64,000 nucleotides of DNA from Dyadobacter crusticola DSM 16708 (lineage in GTDB: Bacteria; Bacteroidota; Bacteroidia; Cytophagales; Spirosomataceae): contig NZ_JNJB01000013.1 in assembly GCF_000701505.1 (NCBI RefSeq), positions 1-64,000 of the forward strand, in the 5' to 3' direction. How positions within the stretch are numbered: the first letter of the stretch is position 1; each line of letters opens with the position of its first letter. Shown here piece by piece: positions 27,288-34,752 of the stretch. The notes beneath the pieces were generated by a model. It was not told the DNA's origin, did not search any database, and was given only the letters and a program-made list of their open reading frames with translations. The translations under genes were made by a program, and so were the position numbers.

Positions 27288-27320
27288 TTTCATGATATCT
27301 GGAAATGACTTTTATCTTTG
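27288..27320 (+). promoter_or_regulatory. Promoter for rfbD
   Basis: TATCTTTG at 27313-27320 is an exact -7 match, 26 bases before the rfbD ATG. TTTC at 27288-27291 stands at the -33 place with a 21-base spacer. The implied leader is short, about 20 bases. Confidence 0.5.
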
Positions 27321-27346
27321 CTACATAATCCATCGTTTTCAAAAAC

Positions 27347-28204
27347 ATGAAAATCCTAGTCCTCGGCGCGTCTGGCCAGCTTGGTAGCTGCCTGAAAAAA
27401 GTCTCTGCAGAAAGAAGTATTAACGACATCTCATTTCCGTCAGAAGAGGCTGGGAACATATTAAGTGAAGATTTGCTCGACAAGCTCTTCTTAGAGGAAA
27501 AGCCTGAATACGTAATTAACTGTGCTGCATATACCGCAGTAGATAAAGCTGAGGACGATCAGGAAACCTGCAGGAAAGTAAATCGGGACGGAGCTGCCAA
27601 CATCGCGGCTGCATGCAAAAAGTCTGGGGCAACGCTCGTGCACATCAGCACTGACTTTGTATTCAAAGGGAATGTAACAGGCCTGCTAAGTGAAACCGAC
27701 CCGGCAGAACCCGAAAACATCTACGGGCTGACCAAGCTGGAAGGCGAAGCGGCCATCGCTGAAATCCTGCCTGAGCATGTTACGATCCGTACAAGCTGGC
27801 TGTATTCAGAGTACGGAAACAACTTCGTGAAAACAATGTTGCGCCTCGGGAAAGAACGTGACCAACTCGGCGTAATAGTTGATCAGGTAGGTTCTCCGAC
27901 TTACGCGATTGACCTCGCCGGAGCAATACTAGATATTATTGACTCGGGCAAAAGCAGCTACGGGATCTTTCATTACAGCAACGAAGGTGTAACCTCATGG
28001 TACGACTTCGCGAAAGCTGTTTTTGATATCAGCCAAACAGAGGTAAAACTCAATCCTGTTAAAACCTCTGAATATGTAACGAGAGCTGTGCGCCCTGCCT
28101 ACTCCGTAATGGACAAATCAAAAATCAAGGCTACCTTCGATATCAAGATACCTTACTGGCGAGATAGTCTGGCGGTTTGCATTGACAGGCTCACCGCTGA
28201 ATAA
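27347..28204 (+). CDS. rfbD: dTDP-4-dehydrorhamnose reductase
   Basis: A 285-residue extended SDR enzyme that makes dTDP-L-rhamnose from dTDP-4-dehydrorhamnose with NADPH. Motifs: LVLGASGQLG (residues 5-13), VINCAAYTAVDKAEDD, NRDGAANIA, HISTDFVFKG, Tyr126 and Lys130 in IYGLTKLEGE, TIRTSWLYSEYGNNFVKTML and DQVGSPTYAIDLA. No rfbA, rfbB or rfbC is in the window, so the other steps must be encoded elsewhere. It ends 3 bp from the convergent Wzi gene. It would supply rhamnose for EPS or O-antigen, in keeping with the neighbouring rhamnosidases. Confidence 0.93.
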   Translation: MKILVLGASGQLGSCLKKVSAERSINDISFPSEEAGNILSEDLLDKLFLEEKPEYVINCAAYTAVDKAEDDQETCRKVNRDGAANIAAACKKSGATLVHISTDFVFKGNVTGLLSETDPAEPENIYGLTKLEGEAAIAEILPEHVTIRTSWLYSEYGNNFVKTMLRLGKERDQLGVIVDQVGSPTYAIDLAGAILDIIDSGKSSYGIFHYSNEGVTSWYDFAKAVFDISQTEVKLNPVKTSEYVTRAVRPAYSVMDKSKIKATFDIKIPYWRDSLAVCIDRLTAE

Positions 28205-28207
28205 GAA

Positions 28208-29722
28208 TTAGAAAACCAGATCTTTCCGGATAGAAAGCATTGCGCCGAAGGCATTGTCAAATAGTTTGCCTTGGTCTAATGAGATTGCAGCATTGATAGT
28301 TGAGCCGCCAAATAGTCTTGTCGGCTTAGCTATTCCAACAACTCCTGAAAACTGGTAGGTTTTACTTGGAAGAGGTGCATCATATGTGCCCTGGTTGCTG
28401 GAAAGTGACAATTTTGTTGTCCATACAGCATCATTGATTCCCCCTTTCATACCAATGTGCGTCACCCACACCCGATTATTATTAGTAAAAAAATCAGCAT
28501 ACCTGGGCCAGTTATTTTCAGTCTGTGGTGTAATGAATGGCGTGCCCATTCCGCGGCCGAAGTAAGACCAGCCGTCCCTTACCTGCGCATTGTTGAAGTA
28601 ATCATCTTTTCCGCGGATCTGGTTGCCGTCGACTGCCTCGCTGCCACCCTGACTCTTGGTATACAGCAGTTCCAGCGTTAGTTTCTGCAATGAGAATACC
28701 CTCGGCTCCGTGTTCTTCATTGTGAAAGTAACTCCGTTCAAACCATCCTTCACATTGTTGAGATAAAACAGCGAGCCGTCTTCTACCAGGCTTTGTCGGT
28801 AAAACATAATATTAACAGACTTGAAATTCAATTCCAGACCGGCGTCGATACTTGCCACGTGGTTTCCTATTCTGTTGGTTCTGTCGAAGTCGGAAATCCC
28901 ATCTACCTTCCCCAGCGGTTTTGCTCCCGAAATAACATACCAGTATTTATCGAAACCATTCGGCATCTGTCCATCAACAGTAAAATAAGGGCTCTTCCCG
29001 CCCCATTGTACTGCGTGGTTAAAGCCGCCGTGGAGTTGCAGCAGGCCATTTGGCTTTCCGATTCTTATATACAATGCTTTGTTGTGCAATTTCAGCTCGC
29101 TGGTAACTGGTCTGCTGTTTTCCAGCCAGCCGTCGGAGTAGAAGCCTTTAAAGTAGAAGAAATTTTTAATCAGGGGTACGTAGTTTTCAAACCCGATCTG
29201 GACTTTTGGGATTGGTAATGCATTACCCGACCACATATAAGCGCCCGTTCCAAGCTCGTGATCGTTGAAGCCGACATACTGCTTGCGCCGGCCAACAGTC
29301 AGCTGGAAGTTTCCCAGCGCAATCCCTGCGTAAGCTTGCGGGATCAGCAGCTTACTGTACTTACTTACGTTACCCACGAGTTCGACCCCGTACGGCAGCG
29401 TCCATTTCAGCTTTTTGCTTTCGTCTTTCGTCAAAACGCTTCTGCCTTCCACTCCCACCCTCGGACTAAAAACCTGCCCTGTGGTCGGCACGATTCCCCA
29501 TTGATTGGCATGCAGCCAAAACGGAGTACGCGACGCAGTGGACCCGTATGCAGCTACCTCTACCCACGCTTTGCCTTGTGATTTTGTAGCGATCGTGTCC
29601 TCTGGCGCAACTGGCTCAGGGACTGAATGGGAAGAAGCAACAGAAACACTGCTGCTGAAAAGAGCGACGAATGCGAGAATGTAGAAATTTGATTTCAAAG
29701 AGCCTGTTTTTTGTAAATCCAT
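28208..29722 (-). CDS. Second Wzi-family capsule assembly protein
   Basis: A 504-residue outer-membrane protein, paralogue of the one at 20141-21646. Shared marks are TPFWLHANQWGIVPT, WTLPYGVELVG, VGRRKQYVGF, GTGAYMWSGNALPIPKVQIG, LHGGFNHAVQWGG, RIGNHVASIDAGL and IRGKDDYFNNAQ. A signal segment (SNFYILAFVALFSSSVSVASS) precedes it. The ATG at 29722 is used; the longer frame begins with TTG at 29767. The end AMLSIRKDLVF is a typical last barrel strand. Differences between the paralogues are spread along the length, so the duplication is not recent. It probably serves a second surface polymer or another layer of the same one. Confidence 0.85.
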   Translation of the reverse strand: MDLQKTGSLKSNFYILAFVALFSSSVSVASSHSVPEPVAPEDTIATKSQGKAWVEVAAYGSTASRTPFWLHANQWGIVPTTGQVFSPRVGVEGRSVLTKDESKKLKWTLPYGVELVGNVSKYSKLLIPQAYAGIALGNFQLTVGRRKQYVGFNDHELGTGAYMWSGNALPIPKVQIGFENYVPLIKNFFYFKGFYSDGWLENSRPVTSELKLHNKALYIRIGKPNGLLQLHGGFNHAVQWGGKSPYFTVDGQMPNGFDKYWYVISGAKPLGKVDGISDFDRTNRIGNHVASIDAGLELNFKSVNIMFYRQSLVEDGSLFYLNNVKDGLNGVTFTMKNTEPRVFSLQKLTLELLYTKSQGGSEAVDGNQIRGKDDYFNNAQVRDGWSYFGRGMGTPFITPQTENNWPRYADFFTNNNRVWVTHIGMKGGINDAVWTTKLSLSSNQGTYDAPLPSKTYQFSGVVGIAKPTRLFGGSTINAAISLDQGKLFDNAFGAMLSIRKDLVF

Positions 29723-29793
29723 TAACAATAGCAAATTAGACGTTGAGTTCTTAGTTTCTAACTGCAAAAGTTAACAAATAAATCGAAAGTTCA

Positions 29794-30435
29794 TCAATGC
29801 GCGGCGATAAACTCGTAGGTTCCCGAACCCGCCTCCACCACGGTGTACCCGTCTTCTTTTCCCAAAATCTTTACCTGTTTTAATTGTCGAATTTCCCTCC
29901 CATTTAATGAAATCTGCTTTTCGCCAAACTGCGGAATGTAAATCCGGGCTGTCGTATTAACAGGTACTGCTACCTTCATGGTCAAGCCGTTCTGTGTTTT
30001 TGCCCATTGAGAACTGATCAGTCCATTCATTGTACGCAGACTGGCCGCAAGGCGACCGATACTCTCCCGCTCCATTCCGTCAGGTGCAATCTCCGGCCTG
30101 ATATCGAATTCTGCAAAGCCGGGCTTCGTAGCTTTAATGCCCGCCGCATTGCCGAACATCCATTCACAAACCGCACCGAATGCATAGTGACTAAACGAGT
30201 TCATCGCCGCATTGTACTTGAAGCCGTCCTCCTTCGTAAAGCTGTCCCAACGCTCCCAGATGGTGGTAGAACCGTTTTCGACTTCAAATCCCCACGATGG
30301 AAACTCTTTGCTCAGAAAAAGCTTGTAAGCCAGGTCAGAGTGACCGGTAGCTGATAGTGCGGGAAGCAGCGGCTTTGCTCCCAGAAACCCGGTTGCCAGC
30401 TTTCCACCATTTTCACGGAGCAGCTCAGCCAGCAT
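29794..30435 (-). CDS. C-terminal part of a frameshifted GH78 alpha-L-rhamnosidase
   Basis: These 213 residues continue the GH78 protein encoded just upstream on the same strand but in another frame. The first residues MLAELLRENGGKLATGFLG join smoothly to the KKSGG end of the upstream piece. SWGFEVENGSTTIWERWDS, FSHYAFGAVCEWMF and the final beta-sandwich (GLTMKVAVPVNTTARIYIP) are the expected last third of a GH78 catalytic domain and C-domain. Removing one G from the GGGGG run (30442-30438) restores one frame, reading KSGDMLAELL, with a product of about 945 residues, normal for the family. On its own this fragment should not be active. It may be a sequencing error, a recent loss, or a slipping tract. 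Confidence 0.8.
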   Translation of the reverse strand: MLAELLRENGGKLATGFLGAKPLLPALSATGHSDLAYKLFLSKEFPSWGFEVENGSTTIWERWDSFTKEDGFKYNAAMNSFSHYAFGAVCEWMFGNAAGIKATKPGFAEFDIRPEIAPDGMERESIGRLAASLRTMNGLISSQWAKTQNGLTMKVAVPVNTTARIYIPQFGEKQISLNGREIRQLKQVKILGKEDGYTVVEAGSGTYEFIAAH

Positions 30436-32635
30436 ATCCCCCTGATTTTTTCATTGCAGCAGGATCGATGATGTTCATATAAATCGCATTCGCGTACGCA
30501 GTCTGGGTGTGACCGGTAAACCCAAGCGCACCATCTACATAACCCGCCCCGTCCCCGTAAGCTTTCTCATCACATTTGAAGCGACCCTCCGCGTCAGTGT
30601 AATGCGCCCGAACTGCCTTTCTGACTTTTGCCGCAGTTTCTGCGAAACGTTGCTTGTCTCTCATATTGCCGGTTGCCTCGGCCATTTCTGACATTAAGTC
30701 TGCGCAATGAGCGTAGTAAAAGGAAGCCAGCAGATCTGGCGGTGTTTTCTTGCCGAAAGAAAGCCAGTCACCAAAACCACCTTTGGGGTCAATGTCCGCA
30801 AATGCATTCTCCTTGAAGACGTACTCTCCTTTACTTCTTTTTTCCAAAAAATCCATAAAAGCCGTCATATAAGGCCAGCCCTGGCTGATCATGCGCGTAT
30901 CTCCGTATGCGCGGTAAATTTGGTAGGGACAAATAATGCCCGCTTCCATCCACCCTGGTGAGAATGTATCGGTTTTGCGCAGGTCCGGCGCGGGCGCGTA
31001 AAGTGGATAGGCGCCGCTTTCCCGCTGACCATCGTTGAGGTCCACAACCCATTTGGTGAAAAAAGAAGCTACATCGCGGTTGAAAGTGGCTGATTTTACG
31101 TAAACCTGCGCGTCGCCTGTCCAGCCGATCCGCTCGTCGCGCTGGGGGCAGTCCGTGGGAATGTCGATGTAATTGGCCCGCTGTGTCCAGTCAATATTGC
31201 TGTAAAGCTGATTAACCATCGCGTTATCTGTTTCAAATGTGCCCACCTTCGGGGTATCTGATCCGATTACCAGGCCGACTAAGGTTTCACTATCTGGCTT
31301 TTGACGAAGCCCATTGATCTGAACAAACTGAAATCCATGGAAAGTAAACTTCGGCTCCCAGACTTCTCCATTCGGATCGCCTCTTAGAATGTAGGTGTCA
31401 GTAGCACGCGCCATTCGCAAATTCTCCGTCATCAGCCGCCCGTCAGGGTGCAGCTTTTCACCAAAACGCAGCTGTATCGTGTCTCCGGCCCGCCCTTTAA
31501 CTTTCAGCCTGACAATACCCGCAAAATTCTGGCCTATATCCATGATGTAAGAACCGTCCGGCCTGCGAGTTGTTGTTTTTACTGCCAATGTTTGGGTAAC
31601 CCGCACCGGCGGACCGGGATATACCTGCAATTTCCTGTCGGGCTTATCTGGAAATACCTGCGCCGTCTTCCATTGCTGGTCATCAAAGCCGGCAGTGTTC
31701 CAACCCTTTTCTTCCAGGCGCGCATCGTAGGTTTCTCCATTCAAAAGATCCGATTCCAAAAGAGCGCCCTGGCTGGCTTTCCAGCTTTGGTCCGTCACAA
31801 GCGTCTCGCTTGTCCCATCCTGATAGCTGATTTCCAGCTGCGCCTTCAAGAGCGGCACTTTTCCGTAAAATGCGCGGACAACCGGGTTTTGTACCAATAA
31901 TGAATAACCGAGATAACCTGCACACCAACCGTAAGACAGCTGCGCGGCAAGCGCATTGGCACCGCTTTTCAAATTACCTGTTACATCGTAAGTCTGGTAG
32001 TAAACCCTTTGGTCATAATCCGTCCAGCCCGGAGTCAGAAATGCATCTCCTATTTTTTTCCCGTTGATTGAAAATTCATAAAGGCCGAGAGCCGTCACGT
32101 AAAGCGTTGCCTTTCTGACGGCCGGTTTGATGTGCACCTTTTTTCGCAGGTAAGGCGCTGGCGGAAGATGGTATACCTTTCCTTTGCCCAAATGATCCAG
32201 GTCCAGCCCGATCCATTCGCCCTTCCATTCCGATTTGTCAAGCAGTCCCATTTCCCAGCGCGCAACTTTGCTCCACGGACCAGCTACCCCATTCTTGTCC
32301 CAGCTGCGTACTTTCCAGTAGCAACGCTGACCGGATTGCAATTGCTTTCCCGCGTATTCAATCTGATAAGTAGCGCGGGAAGGAATTTTTTCTGAATTCC
32401 AAAGATCGGCTTTGCTCTCCGTAAGCTCCTTTTCAGAGCTCGCGACAATAATCTGATAAGCCGTTTGGATTTGGTTAGACTGATCTGACGAAAGCTCCCA
32501 GCTGAGCCGCGGCGCCGGTACATCGGTAACCGGATTTTCCTTGTATTCACAGCGGAGATAAGAGGCAGTAAGTCCGGCTGCTTTCATTTCGGTTGCCATC
32601 ATCAGAATTGCCAATGCCAGTACGTATTTTTTCAT
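30425..32635 (-). CDS. GH78 alpha-L-rhamnosidase, N-terminal part (frameshifted)
   Basis: A 736-residue frame with a signal peptide (MKKYVLALAILMMATEMKAA), an N-terminal fibronectin-like part (LRCEYKENP.TDVPAPRLSWEL), a carbohydrate-binding-like rhamnosidase N domain (ATLYVTALGLYEFSINGKKI, GDAFLTPGWTDYDQRV) and most of the (alpha/alpha)6 catalytic domain. It includes DCPQRDERIGWTGDAQ (about residues 492-507) with the catalytic acid region. It stops early after KKSGGYAG, and the rest follows in the next frame with an 11-bp overlap. The intact enzyme would remove terminal L-rhamnose from glycans outside the cytoplasm. It is 30 bp downstream of a second rhamnosidase-like gene, probably one operon. 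Confidence 0.85.
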   Translation of the reverse strand: MKKYVLALAILMMATEMKAAGLTASYLRCEYKENPVTDVPAPRLSWELSSDQSNQIQTAYQIIVASSEKELTESKADLWNSEKIPSRATYQIEYAGKQLQSGQRCYWKVRSWDKNGVAGPWSKVARWEMGLLDKSEWKGEWIGLDLDHLGKGKVYHLPPAPYLRKKVHIKPAVRKATLYVTALGLYEFSINGKKIGDAFLTPGWTDYDQRVYYQTYDVTGNLKSGANALAAQLSYGWCAGYLGYSLLVQNPVVRAFYGKVPLLKAQLEISYQDGTSETLVTDQSWKASQGALLESDLLNGETYDARLEEKGWNTAGFDDQQWKTAQVFPDKPDRKLQVYPGPPVRVTQTLAVKTTTRRPDGSYIMDIGQNFAGIVRLKVKGRAGDTIQLRFGEKLHPDGRLMTENLRMARATDTYILRGDPNGEVWEPKFTFHGFQFVQINGLRQKPDSETLVGLVIGSDTPKVGTFETDNAMVNQLYSNIDWTQRANYIDIPTDCPQRDERIGWTGDAQVYVKSATFNRDVASFFTKWVVDLNDGQRESGAYPLYAPAPDLRKTDTFSPGWMEAGIICPYQIYRAYGDTRMISQGWPYMTAFMDFLEKRSKGEYVFKENAFADIDPKGGFGDWLSFGKKTPPDLLASFYYAHCADLMSEMAEATGNMRDKQRFAETAAKVRKAVRAHYTDAEGRFKCDEKAYGDGAGYVDGALGFTGHTQTAYANAIYMNIIDPAAMKKSGGYAG

Positions 32636-32665
32636 AATAATATAAAAGGAAGAACCTACCTATGG

Positions 32666-34426
32666 TTAGCGGAGTACCTTAACACCTTTTGGCGCATCAA
32701 TTGAAGATTTAATGCTGCCATTTGCCTGCTTTTCGTGACGGATCTTTACGACGCCCATTGGTGTGGGATAAGTACCTTCCACCCAGGCAAGATCTCCCAA
32801 ATTAGGTTTAATGCGGATCGTCTTGCAGCCAGGCTCAACGATACTCACACCTAACACATGTTCCGAAAGCCAGGAAGTTGGTCCGGATGCCCAGCCGTGA
32901 CAAAGGCTGTGGCGCAGGTTTTTGTAACAATATGCGCCGAAATCGCCGTGGATATCGTCTTTCCCCTCGGGCACCAGCTCGTCGATGGGAGATGCATTCT
33001 TTGTCCAGGCCAGGTCAAAATCCTCCCAGAAAGTGGTTGCGCCCATATCCAGCATTCCGCCCCAGTAGCTGCGTATACAGTCCAGCGCGCCCGCGTAATC
33101 TCCTGCCTTGGCTTTCGCCTGAAGCATATAATACCCGTAAAATGTCGAAAAGCGCTCGCAGCCGCCTTGTGCGATCACCTCTGCATTGGCCTTCTGCGGA
33201 TCTACAAGTCCTGCCATTGACAAAAGGGCAGCGGCCTGTTTGGAGCCATTTATTTCCGGTACATACAATTTCAGCTGAGCAGCCGTAGTCTTGCATTTGG
33301 AGGCTTGCGCTGGCTCATCCAGGATCGTGCAAAGTTCCGCGCCTGCTTCGAGCGTCATAACCATCATCGCGTGCAAGCCTGCATGGATTCCCTGCTGGTT
33401 TTCGCTGGAAGGCCAGTCCAGGAAACGTGTTCCGTCCAGATTTTCTTTGTTGTCTTTTGTTTTTTGAATCAACAAATCCAGCAAACCTACCAGGTATTTT
33501 TGCTGCTTGCGCAAATATTCAAGATCACCCTGATTTTTATACAAATCCCTGTGTATCAAAACCCACCACATCGAGTAAGCGCTGATCCCATTCATCCAGC
33601 CAGGCAGCGGGGTAATGTCGCGCGCCTGATCGAGCGACTTGGCTACCACTTCATTTTTACCAAAAACAGTATTGATCGTCATTACTTCCGGGTGCATATC
33701 CCCTACCCACACCAGCCTGTCACGTTTGATCCCGTCCCACAGATATTCCTGCATATTCAAATGCACGGTGTACGCTCCCACATTCCAGATCTGGTTGAGC
33801 CGGTCGTCACTGGACCTGAATGAGCCGAGATAAGGTATATCGCGGAATTCGAACACAGCGCGGACTTCTTTGAGCTGCAGTTCCCTGTTTGGGTCCACCA
33901 GGTCAATGCGCGCGAACCGGAAGCCGGAGTTACCTACCTGCATACTGCCCAGCCAGGGTACTTCCACCACAAAGTCGCGCATGGCATGATCGTTGGTAGC
34001 GCCTGAGACCGTATCAATATCCGACATCGCCTCGCTCACCGATTCCCCAAAACGGATACGGACCCGGATAGGCTTCTGGTTAGCAGGCTGATCGGTAATC
34101 AGCTGAATGCCACCTTGTATTTCTTTCCCGAAATCAAACAGGATACCCGGCTTTTGCTGCTCCGTGCTGATCAGCCTGCAATAATTCTGGTGCACCAGAT
34201 CCGCCTGACCCGAACCTTTAACCAGCAGTTTCTGAGCATCTATCACGCTCGTGCCCGTTTTGTCAGAACTCCACACAATGCGTTGAGGTGTGAGGTAATG
34301 TCTGACGCGGGAATCCTGCTGACTTTGATAGGACTGGTCAAAAATCGGGGGCAGGTTCTGCGACGCTGCTGTTTGCGCAAAAAACAGTAGCGCTGATCCC
34401 AGCAATGGAAAGTACTTTTTGAACAT
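32666..34426 (-). CDS. GH78-like six-hairpin glycosidase (alpha-L-rhamnosidase type)
   Basis: A 586-residue exported protein (signal MFKKYFPLLGSALLFFAQTAASQ). A beta-sandwich region (KPGILFDFGKEIQGGIQL, RVRIRFGESVSEAM) leads into an (alpha/alpha)6 barrel with LWDGIKRDRLVWVGDMHPE (about residues 228-246), the counterpart of the DCPQRDERIGWTGDAQ box in the neighbouring GH78. It also has FLDWPSSENQQGIHAGL, ATTFWEDFDLAW and HSLCHGWASGPTSWLSEHV near the end. It lacks the long N-terminal carbohydrate-binding modules of the neighbour, which explains its smaller size. Probably a rhamnosidase or a close relative. It is divergent from the small membrane protein and sodium symporter genes. Confidence 0.8.
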   Translation of the reverse strand: MFKKYFPLLGSALLFFAQTAASQNLPPIFDQSYQSQQDSRVRHYLTPQRIVWSSDKTGTSVIDAQKLLVKGSGQADLVHQNYCRLISTEQQKPGILFDFGKEIQGGIQLITDQPANQKPIRVRIRFGESVSEAMSDIDTVSGATNDHAMRDFVVEVPWLGSMQVGNSGFRFARIDLVDPNRELQLKEVRAVFEFRDIPYLGSFRSSDDRLNQIWNVGAYTVHLNMQEYLWDGIKRDRLVWVGDMHPEVMTINTVFGKNEVVAKSLDQARDITPLPGWMNGISAYSMWWVLIHRDLYKNQGDLEYLRKQQKYLVGLLDLLIQKTKDNKENLDGTRFLDWPSSENQQGIHAGLHAMMVMTLEAGAELCTILDEPAQASKCKTTAAQLKLYVPEINGSKQAAALLSMAGLVDPQKANAEVIAQGGCERFSTFYGYYMLQAKAKAGDYAGALDCIRSYWGGMLDMGATTFWEDFDLAWTKNASPIDELVPEGKDDIHGDFGAYCYKNLRHSLCHGWASGPTSWLSEHVLGVSIVEPGCKTIRIKPNLGDLAWVEGTYPTPMGVVKIRHEKQANGSIKSSIDAPKGVKVLR

Positions 34427-34558
34427 AAATGCTTAGGATAGATTGTAATATTGCAGGAAAATAAATGATTATAGTTTTACAAACTAGCCTGTTGTGTCCT
34501 GCTGCGCCTGCCTGCATGCAACCACTATACGCTAAAAGCCGTGAAAAACCGTTACAAT

Positions 34559-34589
34559 TTTGTCGGTGCTGCATTTACCTCTAATTTTG
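34559..34589 (+). promoter_or_regulatory. Promoter of the small-protein/symporter operon
   Basis: TTTG at 34559-34562, a 19-base spacer and TAATTTTG at 34582-34589: both boxes match the Bacteroidota consensus exactly. The leader before the 34615 ATG would be about 20 bases. Confidence 0.7.
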
Positions 34590-34614
34590 AAGCACAGCCT
34601 AAACCACCAAGGCC

Positions 34615-34752
34615 ATGAATGTGAAGGAAAACAACCCGCGCGACGGACTTCCCCCGTTTGTCAATAGCTGGCGACAGCTCTATATCCTGATGATCGGCAC
34701 ACTGGCTGTGTTGATCCTGCTCTTCTATCTTTTTATGAGACACTTTCAATGA
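34615..34752 (+). CDS. Small single-span membrane protein coupled to the symporter
   Basis: A 45-residue protein: a polar start (MNVKENNPRDGLPPFVNSWR), one hydrophobic helix (LYILMIGTLAVLILLFYLF, residues 22-40) and a short basic/polar end (MRHFQ). The start lies right after an exact promoter and the stop overlaps the symporter ATG as ATGA, so translation of the two is coupled. This resembles the small companion subunits encoded before some SSS transporters (as YjcH/DUF485 precedes ActP), though it is smaller, with one span instead of two. Role as an accessory subunit is an inference. No catalytic motif is visible. Confidence 0.7.
   Translation: MNVKENNPRDGLPPFVNSWRQLYILMIGTLAVLILLFYLFMRHFQ

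Larger units (their letters stand above)
26976..27346. other. AT-rich divergent intergenic region between EPS block and rfbD
   Basis: A 371-bp spacer between the minus-strand pyruvyl transferase group and plus-strand rfbD. It holds one candidate promoter for each side. No coding frame, strong hairpin or longer repeat was seen in the rest. It marks the right end of the AT-rich EPS block. Confidence 0.55.

Noticed and set aside
33305..33823. Plus-strand open frame of 172 codons
   Set aside because: It is antisense to the second rhamnosidase gene, which has clear family motifs; the product is His- and Gln-rich without a domain.
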